DNA of 37,744 nucleotides, from assembly GCA_964393335.1 (NCBI GenBank), contig CAYMTN010000023.1, forward strand, positions 1 to 37,744, given 5' to 3'. The notes beneath the pieces were generated by a model. That model was given only the letters and a program-made list of their open reading frames with translations, was not told where the DNA came from and did not search any database. The translations under genes and the position numbers were made by a program. Position 1 is the first letter of the stretch; the number at the start of each line of letters is the position of its first letter. Shown here piece after piece: positions 9,110-18,068 of this stretch. Origin of the DNA: CAYMTN01 sp964393335 (GTDB lineage Bacteria > Chloroflexota > Anaerolineae > Aggregatilineales > Aggregatilineaceae).

Positions 9110-10867
9110 TCAATTGACCGGTACTTGTATGGTTTCGTGTTCCATAAGGATATCAGGATCGTTCCATCCCTTCTGCTTCATCAAATCGTAAAAGGCGCGG
9201 CGGAAAATCAGCCGCACGTTGACTGTGATGGTCTCTCCAGCGGGCGCACTGAAGGTGTAGTGTGTGGTGTCAGTGGCCAGCGCCGGCAGCCGTGTGTCTT
9301 CAACGATTGTGACTGGACGCCAGTAAGCCCCGCTGGGGGTCTCGCCGGTCCATTCATCCCGCAGCACTTTGGCAAACGTCTTACCCGGCAATCCACCATA
9401 ATCTCCAGAATAAGCCGGGTTCACCGGTCCCTGGTGGAGAGCCAGCACTTCACCCTTGGAATCCGATGCCTCGACTACCAGAATCATTGACCGGATGGGC
9501 GCATCGGTGGGGATATCGTGTCCGGTTTGGTCATTCGTAATGCTGACTTCTACTTGCAGTTGATCACCAACACGTTCCGCGCGACTGACCATTGTCACCG
9601 AGTTCTGCAGCAAACTCTCATCTGCCGCGCCGGGCATCGTGTGATTGTGCAATGGGGCATAGTCGCGTGCCAATCCGCCGTTTTCCGGAAATACAAACCA
9701 ATCTTCGCTTGACTCAAGCATGTGACACTGTTGACAGGTCTTGCCCGTGACCGGATCACTATACGGGCTGGCCAGCCATTCGCCGTAAGAGTTATAGATC
9801 AGGGTGCCGCCGGTCACGGTTCCGACACCCACAACCCCGCCAAACACGCCATAATGGCATGCTGCACAGAACGCGCTTTCAGATTCCAGCGGCAGATAAC
9901 TGACTCGGCGATTCACATCCACGAGCGTCCCAAAGAAGACTTGTTCGCCTTCTTCCGGTCGATACAATTGCAGGGATAGTATCCCCGGCATGTCGGGCAG
10001 CGGCAAGCTGGTCTCTGAGTCGAGGAAGACCCTGCCAATCTTGTGGCAGAAATCGCATGTGATACCTTCGGCTGCATCCCCAGTCGTAGCCAGAGCGACA
10101 GGAGCGGGTGCTGGTATGAAACCGTTCGAGCGCTCGATAGTCAGACTGGTGTGGCAACCCGACCAACTGCAGTTCTGGTTGTTCGGCGCTGTAGAAACCA
10201 GGGGGGTATGACACGTGGCGCAGTTCCCGGCCCGGTTTGGATTATCCAGCAGAAAGCCTGGCCCATAATAAGGCCTGTCCGGGTCAGGCGGGAGAGCGGT
10301 GCCGTCGCTCCTCAACACCGTTGGCTGGCCTTGCCGTCCGGCCACATCCGTTCCCGTGTACATCGTAATGAACCGGTAATTTGTGGCTGCCTGCGAATGC
10401 TGATCAGCCTGCCATTCTGCGTACTCTCGATGACATAAGCCACAACTGGCGGTGCCCTCCACGCCCTCAAACGAAAACCACGCATATTCGCTGTTATCGT
10501 GTTCGGAAAGTGGTTTTAGGCTGATGCTGATCCGGTCACTGCCCGGCCAATCTTCTGCGCTGGGATCCAGTGCAACCCAGCCCACATAATGACCGGCGGA
10601 CCAGGCAGTGAGAACAACAGGTGGCACACCTTCGATTCCGGTCAACGTGAAAGCGCCGTTTTCATCCGTCCGGGTGCTGTTAGGCGTGCCCTGAACCTGG
10701 ACAATCGCACCGTTCACTGGCCCATCCGGGTTGGTGACGATGCCGGACAGGGTCGGTGGCAATGGTGTTTGTCGCAAGGTTCCAGCGTTCACGGCGGTAT
10801 ACCCGGCCAGCAGAAAGATAACCCCGATGGTTGCCAACACAATTGCCAATAATTTTGTCTTGTTCAC
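9110..10867 (-). CDS. Secreted multiheme cytochrome c with carboxypeptidase-regulatory-like N-domain
   Basis: Exported protein of 585 residues. An N-terminal hydrophobic segment (about 6-27) acts as signal peptide or anchor. A carboxypeptidase-regulatory-like beta-sandwich (about 38-118; SGIVTNPDGPVNGA and TDENGAFTL) precedes the heme region. Five CXXCH sites (Cys142, 216, 271, 334, 378) and one CX4CH site (Cys233 to His239) predict up to six c-type hemes. The C-terminal part contains NDQTGHDIPTDAP, a motif common after heme domains in multiheme cytochromes of the c554/NrfA-like electron-transfer group. It starts with GTG behind a GGAAGGTG ribosome binding site. It lies between a permease gene and an ATPase gene of an ABC importer, 15 bases downstream of the former, which is unusual. 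The electron donor and acceptor are unknown; no biogenesis genes are in the window. Confidence 0.85.
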   Translation of the reverse strand: MNKTKLLAIVLATIGVIFLLAGYTAVNAGTLRQTPLPPTLSGIVTNPDGPVNGAIVQVQGTPNSTRTDENGAFTLTGIEGVPPVVLTAWSAGHYVGWVALDPSAEDWPGSDRISISLKPLSEHDNSEYAWFSFEGVEGTASCGLCHREYAEWQADQHSQAATNYRFITMYTGTDVAGRQGQPTVLRSDGTALPPDPDRPYYGPGFLLDNPNRAGNCATCHTPLVSTAPNNQNCSWSGCHTSLTIERSNGFIPAPAPVALATTGDAAEGITCDFCHKIGRVFLDSETSLPLPDMPGILSLQLYRPEEGEQVFFGTLVDVNRRVSYLPLESESAFCAACHYGVFGGVVGVGTVTGGTLIYNSYGEWLASPYSDPVTGKTCQQCHMLESSEDWFVFPENGGLARDYAPLHNHTMPGAADESLLQNSVTMVSRAERVGDQLQVEVSITNDQTGHDIPTDAPIRSMILVVEASDSKGEVLALHQGPVNPAYSGDYGGLPGKTFAKVLRDEWTGETPSGAYWRPVTIVEDTRLPALATDTTHYTFSAPAGETITVNVRLIFRRAFYDLMKQKGWNDPDILMEHETIQVPVN

Positions 10868-10882
10868 GCTTCACCTTCCGAC

Positions 10883-12022
10883 TCACTTCGCCGCGTATGG
10901 ATCGGCGGCGTCACGCAGGCCATCACCCAGAAAGTTAAAACCAAGCACAGCGACGACAATAAACACGATCGGCGCCAAGATCCAGGCATTCTGGCCCAGG
11001 GTTTGAATGTCTTGAGTATTTCTCATCATCAACCCCCAACTGATAAGCGGTTCCGTGATGCCGATCCCCAAAAAGCTCAGGAAGGATTCGGCCAGGATCA
11101 CGCTGGGAACCGTCAGTGTCAGGATCACGATGACATGGCTCAACGTATTGGGAAACAGGTGGCGGAAGATGATACGCACATCCGAAGCGCCCATCTCCTT
11201 CGCTGCCAGGATAAAATCCGTCTCGCGCAGTGACAGCACTTTGCCGCGCACTTCGCGCGCCAGCGTAGTCCACGACAGCAGGGCAAAAATGCACGACATG
11301 ATCACAAAAATGGTGAAAGAGTCGGCGGTTTTGGGCACGATGGCGGCCAGCGCCATCCACAGCGGCAAACTGGGGAAGGCAGCCACAAACTCGGTGAAAC
11401 GCTGCAAGACATTATCGACCCAACCACCATAATACCCGGAGGTGATGCCCAATACTGAGCCCAAAACAACGCTGATAATCGTGCCAAACAGGCTCATGCT
11501 CAACGAGATGCGCCCCGCCTCGCAGGCTTTGCCCCACAGGTCGCGGCCCAATTTGTCTGTGCCAAGGAGATAAATCGTGCCGCCTTCTTCTACTCCATAC
11601 AGGTGAAGATTGGAAGAGACCAACCCCAGTATCTTATAGTCAGAGCCTTGCACAAAAAACTTGATTTCATAAGCCTTTTCTTTGTCTTCTTTCCAGTGGA
11701 CCTTGAATGTCAGCGGGTCTACGGTGTAGGTATAGTTGTATACAAAGGGTCTAAGGTGAAGATGCCCCTTATCATCAATAAAATGGATCTTCTGGGGGGG
11801 AATGAAAGCAGACCTCAGTTGGATTTCGGAAACGGAAGTTGGGCTGAAGAAATCCGCGAGAATGGCTAGCATGACCAACATCAGGACCATGAGCCCACCG
11901 ACAATTGAAACTGGGCTGCGCCGGAATCGCCGCCAGACGAGTTGAAAGTATCCTTCGTTATCTTCTTCTTGCCCGGAACCTGCCAGGTTCATCACGGCAT
12001 TGTCTGCTATTTCATCGATCAT
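10883..12022 (-). CDS. ABC transporter permease, OppC/DppC type, with long extracytoplasmic insertion
   Basis: Inner-membrane permease of 379 residues. After a hydrophilic start and the first helix (about 38-62) comes an insertion of about 100 residues (from FFSPTSVSE to LLGTDKLGRDLW) before the remaining helices. The conserved GTDxLGRD and GxxxGxxSGYYGG segments are typical of OppC, and the EAA-like loop (LAAKEMGASDVRIIFRHLFPN) that contacts the ATPase is intact. It partners with the OppB-type permease immediately upstream in the operon. GTG 12025 is an equally plausible start, with GGGAG 6 bases upstream. The insertion lies on the outer face and may contact the binding protein; similar long versions occur in other bacteria. 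Confidence 0.88.
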   Translation of the reverse strand: MIDEIADNAVMNLAGSGQEEDNEGYFQLVWRRFRRSPVSIVGGLMVLMLVMLAILADFFSPTSVSEIQLRSAFIPPQKIHFIDDKGHLHLRPFVYNYTYTVDPLTFKVHWKEDKEKAYEIKFFVQGSDYKILGLVSSNLHLYGVEEGGTIYLLGTDKLGRDLWGKACEAGRISLSMSLFGTIISVVLGSVLGITSGYYGGWVDNVLQRFTEFVAAFPSLPLWMALAAIVPKTADSFTIFVIMSCIFALLSWTTLAREVRGKVLSLRETDFILAAKEMGASDVRIIFRHLFPNTLSHVIVILTLTVPSVILAESFLSFLGIGITEPLISWGLMMRNTQDIQTLGQNAWILAPIVFIVVAVLGFNFLGDGLRDAADPYAAK

Positions 12023-12040
12023 CACGTTTCGCTCCCATTG

Positions 12041-13036
12041 TTAGCTATAACGGATACGTGGATCTAGGATTGACATGAAAATATCAGCCAGCAGATTGCC
12101 GAGCAGAATCAACACACCATACATCAGGAGTAACGACCCGGAGATATAAATATCTTGATTGACCAGAGACTCATAAAACAGCGGTCCCATGGTCGGTAAG
12201 CCCAGAACAATCGCAACCTCCAGCTCACCCTGCATCATATACGGCAGCACGGTACCCTGGTAGGCGACAATGGTGTGGAGCGCATTCGGAGTCGCATGTT
12301 TCACAATGACTGTGCGTTCCCGCAGACCCTTCGATCGGGCGGTCTGTACATATTGCGCACCCAGCACGTCCAGTAGATTGCCGCGCATCACGCGCAGGTT
12401 GCGGGCGACACCTCCCAGGCCTGCGATGACCACGACCGGCCAGATGTGCCTGAACATATCTACGACCTTGCCCCAACTCCAGGGTGCGACCACATACTTG
12501 GGCGAGTAGAACGACGATATACTGGGTTGCTTTAACTTGATGACTAAAACATATAACACAATGATTGCGATCGAAAACCGAGGCACCGAGGTAAAAATGA
12601 AAGTCAGGACCGCCCAGAAATTATCCCAGAACCCGTATTTTCTGGTTGCCACAAAAATGCCTAGCCCTACTCCAATAACTGTTGAAATCAAATGGGCCAG
12701 CACAGCGATGAGAAGTGTCCTGGGCATGCGCTGCTTGATCAGCAACCCGACATCCCGGCGATAGGCAAGCGAGTAGCCAAATTTGCCTTCGGTAACCATA
12801 TCTTTGATCCAGGTATAGAACTGAACAGCCATGGGTTGATCCAGGCCATATTGTACGCGCACGTTTTCCGCTGCTCGTTCGGCGTCTTCCCGGGACGTGC
12901 CCAGGCCCATCAGGTACTGCTGGTAGCGTGTGGCGAAGTCTCCGGGCGGGAGCTTAATGACGACGAAAGAGACGATGGCGATCCCGATGAGAAGAAAAAA
13001 CGCAGTAATCAACCGGCGAATAATATAGTTCAGCAT
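12041..13036 (-). CDS. ABC transporter permease, OppB/DppB type
   Basis: Inner-membrane permease of 331 residues with the OppB hallmarks: an N-terminal helix starting MLNYIIRRLI, an extracytoplasmic stretch containing PPGDFATRYQQYLM and YGLDQPMAVQFYTWI, then five further helices and an EAA loop (YVQTARSKGLRERTVIVKHATPNAL). The C-terminus ends with the usual LADIFMSILDPRIRYS. A GGAGG ribosome binding site lies 4 bases before the ATG. It is 18 bases upstream of the OppC-type gene and is separated from the binding-protein gene by 127 bases that hold a strong hairpin. Confidence 0.9.
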   Translation of the reverse strand: MLNYIIRRLITAFFLLIGIAIVSFVVIKLPPGDFATRYQQYLMGLGTSREDAERAAENVRVQYGLDQPMAVQFYTWIKDMVTEGKFGYSLAYRRDVGLLIKQRMPRTLLIAVLAHLISTVIGVGLGIFVATRKYGFWDNFWAVLTFIFTSVPRFSIAIIVLYVLVIKLKQPSISSFYSPKYVVAPWSWGKVVDMFRHIWPVVVIAGLGGVARNLRVMRGNLLDVLGAQYVQTARSKGLRERTVIVKHATPNALHTIVAYQGTVLPYMMQGELEVAIVLGLPTMGPLFYESLVNQDIYISGSLLLMYGVLILLGNLLADIFMSILDPRIRYS

Positions 13037-13119
13037 ACTGCCTCCGGATAACCTCCAGGTACAACCTGTACAGCCGTCTTAGAGTTCAATCCTGGAAAGA
13101 TTTGCCCAGTATATGGCAA

Positions 13120-13145
13120 AGGTTGGAGGATTGCTCCTCCAACCT
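13120..13145 (-). promoter_or_regulatory. Intercistronic hairpin after the binding-protein gene
   Basis: Perfect 11-bp inverted repeat (arms 13120-13130 and 13135-13145, AGGTTGGAGGA and its complement) with a 4-base loop. It lies between the stop of the binding-protein gene and the start of the OppB gene on the same transcript. On the transcribed strand it is followed by only TTTGCC, not a long U-tract. It is best read as an RNA-stabilising or attenuating stem that keeps binding-protein mRNA more abundant than permease mRNA; a weak terminator is the alternative. Confidence 0.6.
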
Positions 13146-13163
13146 ACTTCAGAGTGCGAAAGT

Positions 13164-15263
13164 TTACTTACTGTAGACCGGGATCGTATCCGGGCGAATC
13201 TGCTCCAACTGCTGATCCACTGGAGTCCACAGGGTATCCAGCAGGATAGCATCTTCTACCCACTGGTACATGAACGCCGGCGTGCCATCCGGAACATTTT
13301 TGACGCGCTTCGCCAGACCCAGGCCATAACGCCCGACGAAGACGCCCAGGTCGAAGACGTTTTCGGTGAAGATTCTGTTGTACTCAAACATCAATTGGCG
13401 GCGTTCGGTAGCGTCATAGGTTGCGCGGTACTGGTTGACGATGTCTACCAGTTGTTGTTCAAAGTCCAGCAGTTCGCGCGGTTCGCTGCCCTCGCGGTGC
13501 CAGGTGAAGTTCGCGGTGATGGGAGCCAGAGCGGTGACGTTCCTGAAGGGCAGCGCAAATTCCTGCCCGCCACGATCAACTGACAGGTCCCATGTAGCGG
13601 CGTTGTCAACGTCGGTGTGTGTGGCGCTGTCCATGATCCGCATGTTGATCTGGATGCCCACCGAACCCCACTGGTTGACCAGCGCTTCGGCGACACTCTG
13701 CGTTTCTGCCGCGTCTTGCGAAGCGATCAGTTGCAGCACGACCGGCTTGCCGGCCATCGGGCCTTCGGTCCATTCCCGGACGCCGTCGCCGTTGGTATCC
13801 TTCAAGCCGATCTCATCCAAGAGAATATTGGCAGAGGCCACATCATAGGGATAGTACACGACCGACTCCCGGTCGAAATCAGGCGCACCCGGATAGAGGC
13901 CGCCCGCCCAACCACGCAGGAACGGCCCGCGCATGATCGACTGGGCGATGCCATCGCGGTCGGTGGCGTAGCTCAACGCCTGGCGGAAGCGCAGATCGCG
14001 GAACAGCGTGCGAACAGCCACGTCACGATCCGTGTCTTCGATGCCGACATGCAGCGCATAGTTGAACCGGACGAAATAACCCAGGGTTTCAGGACCCCAG
14101 GAAACCGTGTATTTGGCATCCGGTTCCTGCGCCTGGACCATCGCTTCCACGAACGTGCTGGGGTTTTCCAGGTTCATGTGGTCGCAGTCGCCCGCAATCG
14201 TGCACAGGTCACGCCCGATGCCGCTGGGGCCTTTGCGGTACTGGATTTCGTCGAAGTACGGCAGTTGGTTGCCGTCCTCGTCCACTTTCCAGTAGTACGG
14301 ATTGCGGCGCATGATCATCAGCTCGTCAATGACGTATTCGGTGATGACCCACGGCCCCATGGTCACCAGCGGCAGATCGTCCGGACCCAGAGCGTCAGCA
14401 AAGTCACGATAGCTCGGCTTGGGGTCCGCCGTGCTCCACAGCGGGTGCAAGGGCTGGAGCTGGTGGGCGGGCATCACGTGGAAGAGGTCTTCAGCCAGCA
14501 GGTACCACATATCCAGCGGCTTGGGGACCGGGAACGTGAACATGATGGTGTAATCGTCCACTTTTTCCAGCGAGGCGGTCTGCCCGTCCCATGTCCAGGC
14601 GTCCAGGTGATGCGGGGAATTCACGTTGGTATCGACGACGTACCCTTCCCAGGTGAAGATCACGTCATCGGCGTTGAACGGCACGCCATCCGACCAGTAA
14701 GCCCCTTCGATCAGGTGCATGGTCAGTTGTTTGCCATCTTCTGACCATTCCCAGCTCTTGGCAAGGTTGGGGAACGGTTCGATGTCTTGCTCGGCGCGGA
14801 ACAACGGGCCAGTCTTGATCAGCCCCTGATAGCGGGTGGTGTACGATTCGATGCCGAACCAGCCCATCGTCGTACCGGCCAGATCGTTATATCCGGCGGT
14901 CGGGCAGGCCGAGAAGGCACGCCACACGTCGCCATACACGCCGATGCCATCCTTAAAACCGGACGTCAGGTAGACCTGCGGTTCCTTCGGGAGGCGCTCT
15001 TCGACAGGCGGTAGCTCACCGGACTCAACAAGTGCGTCCAGCCAGGGGGCCTGATGGTATTCCGGCAGAGCCTCATATGTCACGATGTCGTTGATCGGCA
15101 TGCGCACGATCTCGCCGCCGCCCACCTCAAGCTGGTTGGGATCGGGATACGGAACCGGGGGGACGACCCCACCGCCGTCCTGAGCTGCTACTACGGGTAC
15201 TATTACCAACGCCAGGCAGACAAGCAAAAAGATCGCACGCCGCCGTATAAGATAGAGCTTCAT
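13164..15263 (-). CDS. Extracytoplasmic solute-binding protein, family 5 (SBP_bac_5)
   Basis: Binding protein of 699 residues, longer than the usual 500-600. The start is ATG 15263 (MKLYLIRRR) with GAGAGGAG 8 bases upstream. The signal peptide ends near VVAAQD; there is no lipobox cysteine. The SBP_bac_5 domain is recognised by AKSWEWSEDGKQLTMHLIEGAYWSDG-type sequence (around residues 160-190), GVPFNADDVIFTW, and the later LRFRQALSYATDRDGI region. Family members bind oligopeptides, nickel or, in many saccharolytic bacteria, oligosaccharides. Because the operon starts with a GH4 glycosidase, an oligosaccharide ligand is the better guess. The gene has its own plausible promoter in the 173-base gap behind the OppD gene. 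Confidence 0.88.
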   Translation of the reverse strand: MKLYLIRRRAIFLLVCLALVIVPVVAAQDGGGVVPPVPYPDPNQLEVGGGEIVRMPINDIVTYEALPEYHQAPWLDALVESGELPPVEERLPKEPQVYLTSGFKDGIGVYGDVWRAFSACPTAGYNDLAGTTMGWFGIESYTTRYQGLIKTGPLFRAEQDIEPFPNLAKSWEWSEDGKQLTMHLIEGAYWSDGVPFNADDVIFTWEGYVVDTNVNSPHHLDAWTWDGQTASLEKVDDYTIMFTFPVPKPLDMWYLLAEDLFHVMPAHQLQPLHPLWSTADPKPSYRDFADALGPDDLPLVTMGPWVITEYVIDELMIMRRNPYYWKVDEDGNQLPYFDEIQYRKGPSGIGRDLCTIAGDCDHMNLENPSTFVEAMVQAQEPDAKYTVSWGPETLGYFVRFNYALHVGIEDTDRDVAVRTLFRDLRFRQALSYATDRDGIAQSIMRGPFLRGWAGGLYPGAPDFDRESVVYYPYDVASANILLDEIGLKDTNGDGVREWTEGPMAGKPVVLQLIASQDAAETQSVAEALVNQWGSVGIQINMRIMDSATHTDVDNAATWDLSVDRGGQEFALPFRNVTALAPITANFTWHREGSEPRELLDFEQQLVDIVNQYRATYDATERRQLMFEYNRIFTENVFDLGVFVGRYGLGLAKRVKNVPDGTPAFMYQWVEDAILLDTLWTPVDQQLEQIRPDTIPVYSK

Positions 15264-15375
15264 TGCAGATTCTCCTCTCAAGTGATCATTTTAAGTGAAA
15301 CATTATTGGCCGCGTGTGTCTGCAATGTAGTCGTTACGCGCCGCGATAACCAAACCCGGTACTGTTTTTTTTGAT

Positions 15376-15406
15376 TCTATAAGCCCACCTCCTTTGACAA
15401 AGTCAA
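15376..15406 (-). promoter_or_regulatory. Putative internal promoter with inverted repeat before the binding-protein gene
   Basis: On the - strand a -35-like TTGACT (15401-15406) and a -10-like TATAGA (15376-15381) are separated by 19 bases, or 18 with the overlapping TTATAG. The -35 overlaps a perfect inverted repeat, TTGAC-AAA-GTCAA at 15394-15406, which could be an operator. The box spacing is longer than ideal, so this is only a candidate. Confidence 0.35.
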
Positions 15407-15436
15407 GATACCTTCACCGGTTTAGAATTCGCGATG

Positions 15437-16462
15437 TCATGCATCTTCGTATAACCAACACGCCGTTTGATGACCTGAATGCACGTCACGCAAGGGGGGT
15501 TGTTGTTCCTGACAGATTTTCATTGCACGCGGGCAGCGCGGCGCAAATGCGCATCCGGGGATTATTTCCGTCGGCATTGGCACCATGCCTTTGATTGGCA
15601 CTAAGTTCTTTTTGCCCTTCCGTCCTAATACCGGCACCGAGTTCAGCAAGCCGACTGTGTAGGGGTGAAGCGGGTGATGGAATAACTCACGCGTCTCGGC
15701 AAATTCGACGACTTTGCCAAGATACATAACAGCCACCTGTGCCGCCATCTGTGATACGACACCGAGATTATGGGTAATGATAACGATGGAAGCCTCAAAA
15801 TCGGCCTGCAATTCGCTCATCAAATCCAGAATTTGTGACTGGACAGTCACATCCAGCGCTGTCGTCGGCTCATCGGCGAACAGAATGGATGGGTTGCACG
15901 ACAGCGCCAGGGCGATCATGACACGTTGGCGCATCCCCCCGCTCAACTGGTGGGGATATTCGTTCAAACGCTGTTTCGGCGCGCTGATCTGCACTTTAGC
16001 GAGCATTTCGAGCGCGCGATAAAGCGCCTCTTTGTGCCCGACCCCTTGATGTACCTGCACTGCCTCGGCAATCTGATTCCCAATTTTAAACAGTGGGTTG
16101 AGGGACATCATTGGTTCCTGAAAGACGATGGCGATTTCTCCTCCCCGAATATCCCGCATCTCGGGGCCACGCGGGTCAAGTTGGACGATATCGACGACGC
16201 TATCCTTGAGCTTGCTGCGATGCAAACAAATCTGTCCGTCAACAATCTTCCCCGGCGGCGACTGAATTAGCCGCATGACGGACATAGCCATAACGCTTTT
16301 GCCACAGCCGCTTTCGCCCACTACTCCCAGCGTGCTCTTACGAGGCAGCGTCAGATTGACACCATCGACAGCACGTACAGTACTCCTCTCAAGAAAGAAA
16401 TATGTTTTGAGATTCTTGATCTCCAAGATGGGGGACGTTGGAGTTTCAGCTACGTCGGGCAC
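15437..16462 (-). CDS. Peptide/oligosaccharide ABC transporter ATPase, OppD/DppD type
   Basis: Cytoplasmic ATPase of 341 residues. Walker A GESGCGKS is at about 49-56; the signature LSGGMRQRVMIAL and Walker B ILFADEPTTALD follow in the second half. The C-terminal oligopeptide-transporter domain has the usual cysteines (GCAFAPRCPRAMKIC, TACW). It begins with GTG two bases after the stop of the GH4 gene; an AAGGGGA ribosome binding site sits inside the end of that gene, so the two are translationally linked. It would form a heterodimer with the OppF-type ATPase at the far end of the operon. Confidence 0.9.
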   Translation of the reverse strand: MPDVAETPTSPILEIKNLKTYFFLERSTVRAVDGVNLTLPRKSTLGVVGESGCGKSVMAMSVMRLIQSPPGKIVDGQICLHRSKLKDSVVDIVQLDPRGPEMRDIRGGEIAIVFQEPMMSLNPLFKIGNQIAEAVQVHQGVGHKEALYRALEMLAKVQISAPKQRLNEYPHQLSGGMRQRVMIALALSCNPSILFADEPTTALDVTVQSQILDLMSELQADFEASIVIITHNLGVVSQMAAQVAVMYLGKVVEFAETRELFHHPLHPYTVGLLNSVPVLGRKGKKNLVPIKGMVPMPTEIIPGCAFAPRCPRAMKICQEQQPPLRDVHSGHQTACWLYEDA

Positions 16463-16464
16463 GC

Positions 16465-17979
16465 TTAATTTCCCCTTGCTGCCTGGATCTCGCTGGCCAT
16501 TTCTTCGACTGTGCGCGTGTGCAAACGAGCCGCGCCTTCTGTCTGACGCAGTTTCACGCGCGACCCATGTGCCACGTGAGCCTCTAACCGGGCCTGGGCC
16601 GCTTCAATCTCACCAGCATAATTGGGTAACCACTGAGCCTGTGCCACCAGCATGTCGTCGGCCATCTGCCACACTTCTTCCGGGTTGCACACTGCCCCGA
16701 CCAGCGGGTCATGCAACATGGCCTGTTTCAGCATCATAACGTCACCGTGCACCGCTGCTTCCATACCCAACTGCTGGACGTGGACACTCGCCGAACACGT
16801 GGGCGCACACGCCAGCGGCAGATCACCCACGACCGGCATGTTGATTCCATTTTTGTCCACATAACCGGGAATCTCCACCACACAACCGTCCGGCAAATTG
16901 GTGATGTGCCCCTGGTTGATGATGTTGAAGTGGCCACGGTAAACGCGCCCCGTCTCAAGGCTTTCGATAATGTATGAACCGTGTTCATTGCTGCGAATTG
17001 CGGGTCCGATCACGGGAGGGGATTCTTTCAACCAGTTGGGGAAATCTGTCTCGAACCAATTGCGGTTTTCAGTACAATGCCGCAAATAGCCGCCCGTCTC
17101 ACCATGAATCCACTCCGACAGATCGATCCATTGCGGAATCTCATCCACACGTTTGCGATACCAGGGCACGTATTCGCTTAGGTGCCCGTTGGACTCGGTG
17201 CTGAAATAGCCCGTTCGCCGGATCATGTCTATGCGTACCTTTTCCTGTACCGCATACACGGGATGGTTCTCAAACAACTCGAGCATCATCGGGATCATGT
17301 CCATGCCGTGCCATTGCACTTTGATGTACCACGTCTGGTGGTTGATCCCGGCACAGATAATGTCGACATCGTCCATGGTCACGGACTCATCATCTGTGAT
17401 CAGGCCCTTTTGTTTGGCCCAATGTTCAATGCAGTCAGCAATCTGTTTGTGACCATGTGGCACGCCATGACACAGGCCGATCGTCTTTACTCCACCGTAC
17501 TTGTTGCAGGCCCATGTATTCATCGCCATCGGGTTCGAGTAGTTCAAGAACAAGGCGCCCGGTTTGGCCACTTCCCGGATGTCTTGGCAGATTTCCAGCA
17601 TGACAGGGATCGTGCGCTGGGCGTACATGATCCCCCCGGCGCAAATCGTATCACCCACGCACTGATCCACACCGTATTTCAGCGGGATGTTGATATCCAA
17701 CTCAAAAGCTTCCAATCCCCCCTGCCGGATCATGCAGATAACATAATCTGCATCCTCGATAGCTTCACGCTGGTTCAGCGTCGGTTCTACCTCGGCGGGA
17801 AGTTTGTTCGATTCGATATCGCGTCGGCACAATTCCGTGACCATGCCAAGATTACGCTCGGAGATATCCATGAAGGCAAACGTGGTATCGGCTAATTCGG
17901 GCACAGCCAATACGTCTTGCATCAAACGACGCGTAAAGCCAATTGATCCTGCACCAATCATGGCTATTCTTAGTGACAT
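16465..17979 (-). CDS. GH4 alpha-glycosidase (alpha-glucuronidase/galacturonidase/glucosidase group), CHGV type
   Basis: Cytoplasmic NAD+- and Mn2+-dependent glycosidase of 504 residues. GH4 enzymes oxidise C3 of the sugar, eliminate the aglycone and reduce the product back. The N-terminal nucleotide-binding fold shows GAGSIGFTRRL; the metal ligands are Cys170 in GLCHGVPH and His214 in GINHQTWY, with NYSNPM between. In GH4 the residues after the metal cysteine correlate with substrate group; CHG-type motifs have been linked to alpha-glucuronidase-like members, so a uronate-bearing oligosaccharide is possible but not shown. ATG 17979 is chosen because AGGAGG lies 7 bases upstream. It is the first gene of the transporter operon and is divergent from a DeoR/LacI-type regulator, which probably controls it. 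Confidence 0.88.
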   Translation of the reverse strand: MSLRIAMIGAGSIGFTRRLMQDVLAVPELADTTFAFMDISERNLGMVTELCRRDIESNKLPAEVEPTLNQREAIEDADYVICMIRQGGLEAFELDINIPLKYGVDQCVGDTICAGGIMYAQRTIPVMLEICQDIREVAKPGALFLNYSNPMAMNTWACNKYGGVKTIGLCHGVPHGHKQIADCIEHWAKQKGLITDDESVTMDDVDIICAGINHQTWYIKVQWHGMDMIPMMLELFENHPVYAVQEKVRIDMIRRTGYFSTESNGHLSEYVPWYRKRVDEIPQWIDLSEWIHGETGGYLRHCTENRNWFETDFPNWLKESPPVIGPAIRSNEHGSYIIESLETGRVYRGHFNIINQGHITNLPDGCVVEIPGYVDKNGINMPVVGDLPLACAPTCSASVHVQQLGMEAAVHGDVMMLKQAMLHDPLVGAVCNPEEVWQMADDMLVAQAQWLPNYAGEIEAAQARLEAHVAHGSRVKLRQTEGAARLHTRTVEEMASEIQAARGN

Positions 17980-18033
17980 ACATTCGCCTCCTGACGAAAT
18001 GTTTTGAAAAAGCCCCCAAAACATGGCGCACTT

Positions 18034-18043
18034 AACACGTGTT
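18034..18043. promoter_or_regulatory. Palindrome AACACGTGTT, candidate operator
   Basis: Perfect 10-bp palindrome in the leader between the GH4 gene and its candidate promoter. It shares the CACGTG core with a second palindrome 113 bases away (18147-18156). Its position just downstream of the -10 at 18069-18074 suits a repressor site, but the binding protein is unknown. Confidence 0.35.
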
Positions 18044-18068
18044 GACGCACCTTTGTTTCGGGATGATA

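Noticed and set aside
8675..9490. A 271-codon open frame on the + strand spanning two genes
   Set aside because: Antisense to the junction of the OppF-type and cytochrome genes, both of which have clear motifs.
13617..14744. A 375-codon open frame on the + strand
   Set aside because: It lies wholly antisense to the family-5 binding-protein gene, whose domain is unmistakable; the frame has no family resemblance and arises from codon bias.
15382..15400. Strong ribosome-binding-site-like AAAGGAGGTG on the - strand before the binding-protein gene
   Set aside because: The only nearby start gives a three-codon frame, and the sequence falls in the spacer of a candidate promoter; the real gene has its own GAGAGGAG site at 15270-15277.
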